Both the position numbers and the translations under genes were made by a program. A stretch of 64,000 nucleotides of DNA from Ailanthus altissimus (Eukaryota; Streptophyta; Magnoliopsida; Sapindales; Simaroubaceae). This document shows positions 24,073-36,072 of the stretch, one piece after another; the first letter of the stretch is position 1; each line of letters begins with the position of its first letter. The notes under the pieces are model-generated. The model was not told where the DNA came from. It saw only the letters and a program-made list of their open reading frames with translations, and made no database searches. The stretch lies in assembly GCA_946807835.1 (NCBI GenBank), contig OX327694.1:4910001-4974000 (forward strand). Direction: 5' to 3'.

Positions 24073-25415
24073 TAAATTAATATTTTAATAACTAATTGAG
24101 AGAAAATATAGTTGTGTGTTTAGTAGATTTTGAAATAAATCTGAAATAAAAATTCTCTCTTTATAATTAGGATTTGAAGAGAAACTTGAGTTTCCTTCAA
24201 ATCTCCCCTCTAAATTTAGATTAATTTTGTGTGTTTTTTGCTCTTGAATTTATCATGTGAGCATTCAGCTATTCTATAGAGCTATTTTGTTCCGTTTCAA
24301 CGATTAGGAGTGAATTCTTTGCATCGTTTGTGTATCAAATTGCTTTGTAATTTAATTATGAACAAATGACAAACTCATTAAAGCAATTAGTTTTGGACCC
24401 AATATGGAGAAAGAGAAGTAAAGCTAAAATACTACCCAAAAAAAATTGTCTTGCAAGAAGCCCTTTAATCATTCTTATCATTGTACCCACCAAAGAAAAA
24501 TAATTCCTATACAATAGAATTTCCTCAAATTAATATTTTAGTAACTAATTGAGAGAAAATATAGTTGTGTCTGTTTAGTAGATTTTGAAATAAATCCTAA
24601 ATAAAGAATTCTCTCTTTATAAATAGAATTTGAAGGGAAACTTGAGTTTCCTCCAAATCTTCCCTCTAAATTTAGATTAATTTTGTGTGTTTTTTGCTCT
24701 TGGATTTGTCACGTGAGCATTCAGCTGTTGTGTAGAGCTATTTTGTTCTGTTTCAGCTATTAGGAGTGAATTCTCTGTATCGTTTGTACATCGAACTGCT
24801 TTGTAATTTAATTATGAATAGATGACATAAACTCATTGAAGGACCCAATATGGGGAAAGAGAAGTAAAGCTAAAATACTAGAAAAAAAAAGGTCTTGCAA
24901 GAAGCTCATTAATCATTCATATCGTTGTACCTACCAAAGAAGATTCTTCCTATACAACTGGATTTCCTCAAATTAATATTTTAATAACTAATTGAGAGAA
25001 AATATAGTTGTGTGTGTTTAGTAGATTTTGAAATAAATCCGAAATAAAGAATTCTCTCTTTATAAATAGGATTCAAAGACAAACTTGAGTTTCCTCCAAA
25101 TCTTCCCTCTACATTTAAATTAATTTTGTGTGTTTTCTACTTTAGATCTGTCACGTTAGCATTCAACTATTTTGTAGAGCTATTTTGTTCCGTTTAGCTA
25201 TTAGGAGTGAATTCTTTACATCGTTTGTACATCAAACTGGTTTATAATTTAATTATGAACATATGACATAAACTCATTGAAGTAATTAGTTTTGGACCCA
25301 ATACAGAAAGAGAAGTAAAGATAAAATACTAAAAAACAAACGTCTTGCAAGAAGCCCCTTAATTATTCTTATCGTTGTACCCACCAAAGAAAATTCTTCC
25401 TATACAACAGGTCTC
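24073..25415. repeat. Three tandem copies of a 445-453-bp unit
   Basis: AAATTAATATTTTA(A/G)TAACTAA begins units at about 24074, 24527 and 24970. Each unit carries, in order: GAGAGAAAATATAGTTGTGT, TTCTCTCTTTATAA(A/T)TAGGA (TATA-like), a GAGCATTCAGCT block, TTAGGAGTGAATTCTTTGCA, a GTTTTGGACCCAATA block and TCTTGCAAGAAGCCC. The third unit ends near 25410, followed by a short CTATACAACAGGTCTCTG duplication (25402-25435). No reading frame is conserved. Tandem LTR or promoter-derived units are possible, but TG...CA limits are not clear. Confidence 0.8.
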
Positions 25416-26254
25416 TGCTATACAACAGGTCTCTGTTATGTGAAATCATCTATAATTATAAGTACAAGTTATTATCCTTCCCAATGATTTGTTTGAACGA
25501 ATAATATTTGTTTTGTGGTCTAATAAATATCTTCAGATTCGTTTTTAAATATTAATAAATGTAATATCATTGATAGAATTAATAATATTACACCGTAGTA
25601 CTTTTAATATAAAATTAGAAAATTATCAAAACACTACATGAGAATAAGATAGATTTATTATGGCTCGCTTTGACTTACTACTCTCCCATAAAAAAACAAA
25701 TAAATTCCATAATAAAGACTATCTAATTAAGGATAACTATCCCTATTATAAATAGGTGAAAAAAACCTACCCTCACGCATAAAAAAAAAACCTACCCTTA
25801 TGCAAGAGAAGGAACTAAACTCCCCACGCAGAGATCAAAATAATCTTTATGTAGGAGTAAAAACATAACACTACACCTCATAAATAACTTTTTTTTTTCC
25901 ATATTCCTAGAATTACCCTAACTGATCCTAATTAATAATCGCAACCAAACAACAAATTATCTCAAATTATTCCAATGGTCGTGAGGGGACATGAAATCTT
26001 TGGACATTGTATTCTCACCAAATTTGTGTACAAAACAGTTGCGAATGAGCTTGACTCGCTCAGTTCACAGTAGATATGACGATATCTACTCTCCTAGGGT
26101 GGTCACCAACGACAATGGAAAGTCAGAATATGAATTGAGAAGATTTAGAATTGCGATAAGGGTGCTCCGACAGAGTCTTGATAGAAATTGACAGGCATGT
26201 GAACGCGTAACTATCAACCACATGAAAAGTTTGCCCAAAAAATAGCATGTCATA
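25416..26254. other. No supportable gene
   Basis: AT-rich flank of the truncated copia. A repeated CCTACCCT(C/T)A(C/T)GCA pair lies at 25768-25803. The 66-codon plus-strand frame at 25991 has no recognisable motif. Confidence 0.4.
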
Positions 26255-26616
26255 TGTTAGAAAATTGAGGGGTGATGCAGCGTCGCGGATAAAACGAAAT
26301 TGAGAAAAATAATGAAAATAAAAATAAGACAAAACACAAGTTTACGTGGTTCGGCTATTAGCCTACGTCTACGGACGAAGACAGAAGAATCTTTTACTAT
26401 TAGAAATGAAGAATACAAGTATTATAGTGTTTTAGCCTTACAACCCAAAATCCTAATACACCAAATTCTCTCAGATCACTAAAAAACTCTCTAAAATTCA
26501 ATATGGAATGAATTGGTAAACTCTCCCATTTATATGGAGAGTTTAACATGGTAGACAGCCAAGAAATGGTTGTCCACCATTGTGTAATTGCTAGCACCGT
26601 GTGCCAACTACTAACA
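26255..26616 (-). repeat. 3' LTR of a Tnt1-like copia
   Basis: 362 bp on the minus strand with perfect terminal inverted hexamers TGTTAG...CTAACA. A polypurine tract (minus strand CCAAGTGGGAGAATTG) adjoins at 26617-26630. The LTR holds the CGAACCACGTAAAC block (plus-strand 26343-26356) and GACGTAGGCTAATAGCCG, the transcribed-leader wording shared with the other copia LTRs here. The outer edge is at 26255. The matching 5' LTR is missing. Confidence 0.78.
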
Positions 26617-26639
26617 ATTCTCCCACTTGGAGATTTAAT

Positions 26640-28983
26640 TAAGAATCAATCAAGTCTCCACACTATTCTTTCTTCTTCGCCAAAGTCATGTTGCCTATGT
26701 ATCTGTTAGGCTATGTAAGGATCTGCACCATACAAACTTGTTGGTGTTGGTGGGCTTGGTCAACACATCTGCTAGGTTATCATCTGTATGAAATTTTTTT
26801 CATATCTATACTTCCATCTTCTACCACTTCTCAAACAAAGTGATATTGAACACCTATGTGCTTCATTCTTGAATGGAAAGCTGGATTTCTTGCAATGTGC
26901 AAGGCACTCTGACTTTTACAAAACAATTGAACTTTCTCTTACTTGTGCCCGAGCTCCTCTAGTAATCTTTGTATCCAAATTACTTCCTTGCAAACTTGTG
27001 TAGCTGCCATGTATTATACTTCTGTAGTAGATAATGCAACAATAATTTGCAGTTTTGAAACTCAGCTTACAGCTCCTCTTGCAAGTTTAAACACATAGCC
27101 AGTAGCCCTTAACAATAAAATCTGATCCTCCGTAGCATAAAGCAATATCTGAGGTACCTTTAATGTATCTAAGGATCCTCCTGACACAACCCAAAGCTCT
27201 CTACCAAGATTCGTCATGTATCTATTAATTGCTCCCACTGTTTATGCAACGTCTAGTTTGGTATAAATCATAACGAACATTAAACTTCTCAATACTGATG
27301 CATACGGTACTCGAGATATCTTTTTCCTCTCTGCTTCTTTGCTAAGACACATCTTAGATGATAACTTGAAATTAACAGGGAGTGGGGTACTAATTGGCTT
27401 ACAATCTTGCATGTTGAAGCATCACAAGATTTTCTTTAAGTGGTTCTTTTGAGAAATCCAAATCTTCATGTTATTTTTATCTCGGTGAATTTGCATCCCT
27501 AGAATTTTGTTTGCTGGTCCCAAGTCTTTCATATCAAATTTCCTAGCCAACTGTGCCTTCAATTCTTGGACTCGGTCTTTGTTGAGGCTTGCCACGAACA
27601 TGTCATCCACGTACAACAGCAAAATAATAAAATCATTATCATATTTAAACCTTTTGTAGTATGTACAATGGTATGAACTAAGTCTGTTGTATCAAAGGCT
27701 GATGATATAGGAATCAAATCTCTTGTACCAACACCTCAGTACCTGTTTGAGACCGTACAGAGATTTATTCAACCTACAAACCAAGTTCTATTTTTCTTCT
27801 TCTTTAAAACCTTCTGGTTGGAGTATATAAATTTCTTCTTCAAGTTCTCCACGAAGAAAAACTGTCTTCACATCTAACTGCTCTAGATATAAGTCAAATG
27901 TAGCATACATTGCCAGGACTATTCTGATTGTCGTGAGTCGAACCACAGGAAAAAAATATCTCATTAAAGTCAATACCTTCTTTTTTAGCATAACCTTTCA
28001 CTACCAATCTTGCACGATACCGCTCCACTTGGTCATTACCATCCCATTTGATCTTGTAGACCCATTTGTCACCAATGGCTTTTCTTCTACGTGGTAGTGC
28101 AACCAGCTCTCATGTTTTGTTCTTAAGCAATACTTCAATTTCTTCTTGCATTGCTGTCATCTATAGAGAAACATCTTGACTTTTAGAAGCCTCCTAGAAA
28201 GTTGTTGGCTCTCCATCATCTATTAGAAAGTAGTATGCAATATGAGCCTCCATAACATACTCCGAGTGTCACGCTGGTGGTCGTCTCTCACAAGTTGATC
28301 GATGATTATTTGTAGTGTCAGACTCTACTGGTTCTTGTTCTTTATACTCTGGTGCTGCTTCAGAAGAATCTGAATCCTCTTGTACTTGATTATTTTCTAT
28401 TTGTACCGTTGTAGTCTCTGGATTTTCCTTCACTGTGCTATCATCTTTATCATTCCTTTGCAGTTTATCTTCTGCAAATATCACATCTCTGCTGATGACG
28501 ACCTTGTAGGTAGTGGGATCCCACAGGCGATACCCTTTGACTCTATTAGTATATCCCAAGAAGAGGCATTTTCTGGATTTTGGATCCAGCTTCGTTGTTT
28601 CTTGAGGATTGTACATCATGTACAGAGAACTTTCAAACGTATAAAGGTGAGAATAATCAACTGGTTTCCCAGTCCACATCTCCATCGGTGTCTTCAACTC
28701 GATTGCTATTGATGGTGATCGATTTACCACATAACAGGCGGTTTTGACTGCTTCTGCCCAAAATACCTTGACTAAACCTGCAGTTCTCAACATAGCTCTT
28801 GTTCTCTCTAACAAGGTTCTGTTCATTTGCTCTGCCACTCCATTTTGCTGAGGCGTATAAGCTATGCTGAATTGCCGCTTGTTGCCTTCTTGTTGATAGA
28901 ATGCAATAAAATCCTCACCAGTATATTCTCCTCTATTATCTGTCCTTAAACACTTGATTTTCTTTTCTAATTTAAGTTCTACA
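26640..28983 (-). pseudogene. Truncated copia pol, Tnt1-like
   Basis: Minus-strand pol missing gag, protease and the first part of integrase. Readable blocks: integrase T-D-N-R-G-E-Y (about 28930-28960) and Q-Q-N-G-V-A-E-Q-M-N-R-T near 28820-28850, with the domain end at 28269-28838 (L-F-L-G-Y-T...V-K-G-Y-R-L-W-D). Reverse transcriptase has L-D-V-K-T-V-F-L-R-G-E-L-E-E-E-I-Y at 27788-27991 and Y-V-D-D at 27600-27617. RNase H retains A-L-S-T-T-E near 27025-27045. The integrase fragment and the later pieces are in different frames. Homology stops abruptly at about 28983, next to unrelated LTR-like sequence. Confidence 0.88.
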
Positions 28984-29449
28984 CGCGTGGATCCAATTGA
29001 GTTATAAAAAAAGTTAAATATATTCTTACTTCTTATGCCAAGAGTGGATCCCCCTAACCTTAGCTTTTATTTGAATTGGTTAATTGAATTAATATTTGCA
29101 AACATCTTATACTGCATTAATTATCTTTAAAGTATTTATAGTTTGTAATTTTAATTCTACTTCCCTGTGGATCGACCCCGTTCTCACTGGATTGTTTACT
29201 ACTTCGACAATCCTGCACTTGGGAATAAACTCCTATATTCTGGACGTGTCAATAAGCAACAAAAGCATTGGTCACCATGAGAGGCACTATACGTTTAACT
29301 ATAATTAGTCGAGCAATGAACATTAGACTTCTTCCAAGGCTACATTTCTTAGAAATTCCATCAATATATCGAGTTAAAAGTGTAAATTCAGCATTGATGC
29401 AAGTAAAAAGCTTATTTCTTTAACATGATTTCAAATTCAACTCCAGCAA
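28984..29449. mobile_element. LTR-terminus-like fragment
   Basis: The block TTCCCTGTGGATCGACCCCG (29161-29180), followed by CCTGCACTTGGGAATAAA, resembles the transcribed/U5 part found in many plant gypsy LTRs. A similar phrase, TTCCCCGTGGGATCGACAC, occurs near the end of the solo LTR at 30110-31465. No limits, primer-binding site or coding region could be fixed, so only a fragment is claimed. Confidence 0.35.
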
Positions 29450-30109
29450 GATGGTGAAAAACTCTCAAGCTAGCACTGTAGTATCTACAATAGAGCTAGA
29501 GGTAAGGGATTTTTTGGTATGACTTCTTGAGATAGACTTATATTAGCATCTCATGCCTCAGGCCTTAGGAATTTTAGATCTTAGATGTTATAATCTACCT
29601 CCTTATGGGACATACGGCCTTGACCTTAAGAATCTTTGATTTCAGGTGTTAAAATCTACCTTCTTAAAGGACATACAACCTTGTGTATACTAGGCTTCTA
29701 GGAGCTATGACTGACCATGTAGGCTAAACCCAATAGTTACATAGCACGTGTAAGTTATCTATAGCCCAAATTGCAAGTTCATGCTCACACCGCAAAGGAG
29801 ATCTAGCTCTGATATCCAGAAAGATGATGTAAAACCCTCAGGCTAGCGCTGTAGTATCTACAGTAGAACCAGATGTAAAGGTTTTTTTTATATGACTTCT
29901 TGAGATAAACTTATATTTGTATCTTATGCCTTAGGAATTTTAGATCCCAAATGTTTTAATCTATCCCTTTAAGGGACACAGAGCCTTGGCATTAAGAATC
30001 TTTGATTTCAAGTGTTAAAATCTACCTTCTTAAGAGACATATGACCTTATGTGTACTAGGATCTTGAGGAGTTATGGTTGACCCATGTAGGCTAAACTCC
30101 AAGAGTCAC

Positions 30110-31465
30110 TGATAAGGCGTAATTGTATAAACTATTTTATCTTCCTAACTTGATATTTGTTCAATTTATCTCAATAATTGGGCTATTTATGCATATTAAT
30201 GTTGTTTTATAGGTTGAAGCATTATCGGAGCAAAAATACCGGAAAACGGACGCAAATCGGAGCATTAGAGATAAAAATACGGATGGAGACACTGTTTGAT
30301 ACAGTAACACTGTAGCTACAGTACTGATACAGTGGTACTGTAGCAACAGTGCAGCGCCGCAGCGCTGGATTTCAGCGCCGCAGCGCCAATTGCAGAAAGT
30401 GAGCGCCGCGGCGCTGATTTCTGGGCACTTCTTAAGGGCTTTTTTGTCCTCTTTTTGCAACCCTACCTATATAAACACCCATTGTTTAGCCAAAGAGGGG
30501 AGAGGAGCAAAATGGGCAGTTGAGAGCACGAAAATAAAGACTTCATTTGGGTCTTGGAAGCAAGAATCAACAACAAGAGGCAAAAATCAAGGGGAAGAAG
30601 AAGAATTTCTGCATTTTGGAGGAAGAACATCACCATTGCATCAAGGGAAATTTCTTCTTCTCTTCAAATTCGTATTTGTTGTTGATTCCAACATGTATAA
30701 TGATGTTGTTAGATGCTCTAAACTTATATTTTCAATTATGAACTAAGTTTTATTGCTAGGATTACAATGTGAACTCAATATGTAGCTTGGATTGATTATT
30801 TTCCCTTATTTATCATATTGGTATGGAATTGTTCAATTTGTTCTATGCTAAATGCTTCTAATTACATGAAAATGTATTAGATTGATTAGGGAACCTTAAT
30901 GAACTTGACAAAGGAAATTTTGTGTTGGCCATGGATAAATTGATGTATGATCATGGTGTAAAAGCATGAGTTTCATATGAGATAGACATATACTCATAGG
31001 CATATATGACCATTTAGAGAATTTGAACTTAATGAATCTTATTTCAATTTGATTATCATAGACATATAGATAGTTAATTGAATGAGATATACTCACTTGA
31101 CCTGCAAAAGAGGCTTGTGAGGATATTAGAGTTCTTGGTTGACATTCATATTGATAGTTCTAAGGGGAGTAGTTGGATTCAAGTGAAGTATTGAGGGATT
31201 ATTGTAATCCTAGGCATCTGAGTATTTGTGCTATCACAATTGTTCTCCTTGCTCAATTCTTGTAATTATTATTATTTCTTGTTTAGTCAGTTTAGATATT
31301 AAAACCATTAAATTGCCAATAGCTTTAATAAGAATAGGAGAACATAATTTTAGTACTTAGCAAGTAATAACAATTCCCCGTGGGATCGACACTCTACTTA
31401 TCACTTTATTACTTGTTGCGATACGTGCACTTGCGTTAGTTTGTGTTATAGAAATCACACAACAG
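30110..31465 (+). mobile_element. Solo LTR with perfect GTCAC duplication
   Basis: 1356 bp from TGATAAGGCGTAA to ATCACACAACA, flanked on both sides by GTCAC (30105-30109 and 31466-31470). Removing it restores the 373-bp repeat wording GTCACATGGCACGT. Inside are the 14-bp palindrome ACTGTAGCTACAGT (30309-30322) and a near copy (30337-30350), a GC-rich cluster (30351-30416) with the palindrome AGCGCCGCGGCGCT at 30402, and TATATAAA at 30468. A CCCCGTGGGATCGACAC block lies near the 3' end. No internal region or pol remains. Frames at 30390-30746 lie in U3/leader sequence and are not believed to be genes. Confidence 0.88.
30468..30475 (+). promoter_or_regulatory. LTR TATA box
   Basis: TATATAAACACCC, 52 bp downstream of the GC-rich palindrome cluster in the solo LTR. 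Placement and wording match the TATA boxes of the LTRs at 52.8 and 55.0 kb. Use as a promoter is inferred. Confidence 0.55.
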
Positions 31466-32220
31466 TCACATGGCACGTATGCCACTGTAAGGTAAATCTG
31501 ACTTTGATACTTTTTTTTGTATAACTTCTTGAGATAGACTTATTTTAGCATTTTATACCTCATGAATTTTAGATCCAAAGTGTTATAGTCTACCCATTTA
31601 GGGGACACACAATCTCGATATTAAGAATCTTTGATTTTAGGTATTAAAATCTACCTCTTTAAGGGACACACACCCTTATGTGTTGGCTGACCTATATAGG
31701 CTAAACCCCAAAGGTCATATGGCATGTGTGTGCTATCTATAGCCCAGAATGAGATTTTATGCTCACACTATAAAATAGATCTAGCTTTGATATTCAACAA
31801 GATGGTGAAAAAATCTTAAGCTAGCGATGTAGTATCTACAACAGAATTAGAGATAAGGATTTTTTTGGTATGACTTCTTGAGATAGACTTATATTAGAAG
31901 CTTATGCCTAAACAATTTTAGATCCCGAGTGTTATAATCTACTCCTTAAGGGACACACGGCCTTAGCCTTAAGAATCTTTGATTTTAGGTGTTAAAATTT
32001 ACGTCCTTAAAGGACACATTACCTTGTATGTACTAAGCCCATGGGAAGTTATGGCAGACCCATGTAGACTAAACCTCAAGGGTCACATGGCACGTGTACT
32101 ACCATGAAATAGATTTGACTTTTATACCATTTATAATGAGGGTTACACGATACGTATATGCTATCTGTAGCTTAGTTCGTCTTTACACCACAAGATAGAT
32201 CTGACTTTGTTAAATGTGTA

Positions 32221-32745
32221 ACAACTGACTTCCACATAGTATGATATTATCTACTTTAACTCTGAGTTTGCATGGTTTGTTATTGAGTCTTCTCAAATGA
32301 CCTCATACTATTTGAGAAATGGGTTCTACATATATAGTATAAACACTTAATCTAACTAAACAATATGGAATTATAACATCTAAATGTCACTTTATCCATT
32401 TTAACTATGTTATTTATGTTTTATCAGAAATCTTGAACATTGGTGTTACACTCCATCAATTCCCAACTTTTACTAAAGTAAAATAAGTGTATATATGCCA
32501 TTATATGAGCCATTCACAAAATAGATATGGTGCAGAGTGTAAAGGAAGAAAAAACTACATGGTTAACGTGAATCACAAGATGTTGCCGAGTAGTTATGCT
32601 AAATGTGATTTCATGTAAGTTTGATAATTCTACATGTGCTTTAAATAGCTAAATGATTATTTTTTATGTCTAAAGTGCTAGACTAATTCAAAGTTGGTGG
32701 TTTGAATTTATTTAAACCATTTTACTTGAATGAATTTGGTCTAAT
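32221..32745. repeat. Probable dispersed repeat fragment
   Basis: The text GACTTCCACATAGTATGATATT and the following TTTGCATGG...TTGAGTCTTCTCAAATGACCTCATACTA looks like a common dicot dispersed repeat (recognised from memory, not searched). It may be the tail of the 373-bp repeat array. The rest of the interval up to the LTR at 32746 shows nothing specific. Confidence 0.35.
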
Positions 32746-33165
32746 TGTCACGCTCCAAACCCAAAAGATCTGACACATGACATAACTTACACTCATTCAA
32801 TAATGTGTACTCATAATTAATATTGCATAAAATTTCAAACTTAAATTAAATATAGGAATCCTTAGCAAGTTCCTAGTAAGTTCAACACAAAGTTTCACCC
32901 ATGACTATACTTTGTGAAATATAAATCAAATACAATTACACCTAATAAAATAATACATAAATATTTATTTGATAGGGATAAATTAAATATCTTAAACCAC
33001 GTGTCCACAAATGAAACACTCAGTAACCTAGCAACTTAAGGAACTCAAGGGACAACAAAAGCCTTGCCAAATCCGCTCAGCACACATGTACCTTATTTAC
33101 CTGAAATCACTATAAACTATAATGAGTATAAAACTCAGTAAGCATACTAATTTTTTATATATAAA

Positions 33166-33190
33166 AAATTAAATATATATATATATATAC
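33166..33190. repeat. AT microsatellite in the LTR
   Basis: A TA run inside the older LTR, mirrored by a shorter TATATATATG tract in the younger copy near 35632. Confidence 0.7.
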
Positions 33191-33463
33191 ACAATGCATG
33201 TGTATGATATGCTGTGATAAATCAAAATCATAATCTTATCAAATCATATGTCAAGTAAACGATTACACATTCTTTTAAAATATATAATAGGAATACCATC
33301 ACTCAAACTACTACTTAGTAGGACTTTTATATCACATATCACATAATGAACCAAATGTCACCCGTCGATGACAGACCGTATCAGAGGACTAGCACAAGTG
33401 AGGTTTAAATTACACATATATAATACTCATGCCCGAAGGTAAGAGCCAATCCCTCACACTGAT

Positions 33464-36072
33464 TGTAGTAACCACTTATTTAACACCGAAATGAATAAAT
33501 ATTTATATATATAATATTCATATTTTATTTGTATATGAATGATACTTAATTTATATATTGTTATTAGTATTGTTTGTATAGATTAAGGACATACTATTAG
33601 TATTGCGTTTATTTGCAAGACTTTGAATTTATTTTAAGGACCAAATTGTAATACTTTAAATTTTTTTGAGGTTAATTTGTAAATACTAAAAGTTACCCTC
33701 TTACTATAAAAAAAAACACATTTTAAACCCTAATTTACTTATTTTTGAGTCGAGCCACCCCTTTAGAGAGAGAAATAAAGAGGAGAGAAAGAGAAGAAGA
33801 AGAAGAAATTAGAATTTGGAGTTTTAAGAGGTATATCATAATTATTTCTCAATTTATTGGTATTAATTTAGTTAATTCATTTAAGTTTTGATTTCTGAAA
33901 ATATAAAATTTTGAGGACTTGATGTGGATTTTGTAAGAAATATTGAGAATTGATGATGATTATGTAGATAACTTGATAAATCATGACGCATTTGCATAAA
34001 TTCTACTTGATAGTCTCTTGATCCGAGAATTTTATAAATTGTTATACTTCAATTCTAGTTTTAGATTTTGGAAATATGAAACTAGACATATCTAATATCA
34101 TTTGAGATTTTGAATCGATTGAAGATTTTAAAAATTGAATTTGTAGTGAATTTACCAAAATGACCCTGAAATTCTGAAATATTTCTTTGTTAACAGTATT
34201 ATACAGTGACAAATAATTTTTGATCTACTGAATGATTTTCAAAAATTACTAATTTCTTTTATATGATATATTTATATGTCTAATATGATATATTCAAAAT
34301 TGAGAATTTAGATCAATGTGGTTAAATTGTTATGATTTTCTAAAGCGTATCAGCTCATTGCAGTATTTGATTAACAGATTTTTAAAGCTATGGAATAAAA
34401 TAATTTTAAAATACTTTTGGCAGAAATTTTGAAGTGAAATATTTATTATGGATTGAAATATGTGTCAAGAGTAATTTTATGATTTTTTTATAATTTTTGA
34501 GTTAGTATATGATTTTATAAAAGTGGGAGACTGAATACTGTTTAATAAATATTTTAATCCTGCCAAAATAATAGTTTGGATTTGATAGTGTTTATGAAAT
34601 GGATTGTGTAGGAATTATGATATAATATTCATACATAAGGAGGATATATAAGTTAAGATATTTTCTAATTTTGGAGCAATTGGACATCATTTGATGTATA
34701 AGAAAATTTTGTTGAGTGTAAATTGTTAGAATGATAGGTTTTGAGAAACCAAGTAATTAGACTAATTCGATGTGATACGTGCAATATATGTAATTTTGTA
34801 AGCCATTTAAAGTGTTTTGTGTGATTTTGAGGCTTATGAAAGGATTAATCTTCATTGATAGATTAAGGAGAATTAAGCATTGTACCCGAAAGTGCTAAGA
34901 GGTAAGTATACTAGACTTTTACTGAAATCACAATAAGCATAGTAAATGTCTATGTATAATTTTGTAAATGTGCTTAGAAATACGTTTATGTTATGTCAAA
35001 GTATATTTTGATATGAAATGTGAAAGAAATATATTTATGAATGTAAGCATTGACATTAAGCATAGACATACACATGTCTATGAAAGTGAGCTTTCAAAAT
35101 AAAATGTGTTTAACAAAGAAAGCTTTTGAAGTGGAAAATATTCATGAGATACGTTTTGTGTTTTGAAGATGCTTGAACTCACTATTTACTTAGTAGGCAC
35201 TTTATCTGATTTGTGGAGCCTTTATGTGTGGTCTTTCCTTCGGGATTGGTATATGTTATTTGTTCCATATATAGAGAGGATCTTATTGGTACCTAAAGGA
35301 AAATTAAGTCATCACATTCATATGGTGGCGTATTGGTGCATGTGAGAGGACTCACCGATGATCAGGGTAAGGGTTTGGCTCTTACCTTTGGGCATGAGCA
35401 TTATATATGTGTAATTTAAACCTCACTTATACTATTCCTCTCATACGGTATGTTAAATACAAGTGACATTTGGCTCATTATGTGATATGTAATATGAAAG
35501 TCCTACTAAGTAGTAGTTGAGTGATAGTATTCCTATAATTTATTTTGAAAGAATGTGTAAGTGCTTACTGGACAAATGATTTGATAAGATTATGATTTTG
35601 ATTTATTCCGGCATATCATACATATAAATGGTGTATATATATGTATTTATATTTTGATAAATGAAAAGCTAGTATGTTTATCGAGTTTTATACTCATTAT
35701 AGTTTATAGTGATTTCAGGTAAATAAGGTACATATGTGCTTAGCGGATTTGGCAAGGCTTCTGCTGTTCTTTATGTTCCCTAAGTTGCTAGGTTACTAAG
35801 TGTTTTATTTGTGAACACATAGTTTAAGATATTTGATTTGTCCCTATTGAATAAATACTTATGTATTATTTTATTAGGTGTGGTTATATTTGATTTATGT
35901 TTCACCAAGTATGGTTATGGGTTAATTTTGTATTGAACTCACTAGCAACTTAATAAGGATTCCTATGTTGAATTCAAGTTTGAAATTTTATACAATATTA
36001 ATTATGAGTGCACATTATTGAATGAGCATAAGTTATGTCATGTTTTAGATCTTTTGGGTCTGGGATGTGACA
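33464..36072 (+). mobile_element. Younger solo LTR nested in the older copy
   Basis: 2609 bp from TGTAGTAACCACTTA to TCTGGGATGTGACA, flanked by perfect CTGAT copies at 33459-33463 and 36073-36077. Its sequence is the reverse complement of the two flanking pieces joined together, so an LTR inserted into another LTR of the same family in the opposite direction. A GA-rich leader lies at 33768-33815 and mirrors the CT-rich tract at 37620-37685. No coding region was found; frames at 35163 and 35998 (minus) are the same sequence read in the two copies. Confidence 0.92.

Larger units (their letters stand above)
29450..32220. repeat. Tandem array of 373-bp units, interrupted
   Basis: Unit starts GATGGTGAAAAA (29450), GATGATGTAAAA (29823) and GATGGTGAAAAA (31801), with a shortened unit from about 31500. 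Each carries CTAGC(A/G)(C/A)TGTAGTATCTACA, CTTCTTGAGATAGACTTAT, AGAATCTTTGATTT(C/T)AGGT and CATGTAGGCTAAAC blocks. The second unit is split at 30105-31470 by a solo LTR. The sequence is non-coding with many palindromic words. The last unit runs into CACAAGATAGATCTGACTTTG near 32190-32215. Confidence 0.8.

Noticed and set aside
30402..30415. GC palindrome as a restriction or vector contaminant
   Set aside because: The same module recurs in six LTRs inside natural element structure, with CpG-decay variants.
30390..30746. 118-codon plus-strand frame
   Set aside because: It lies across the GC cluster, TATA box and leader of a solo LTR whose limits are fixed by a target duplication.
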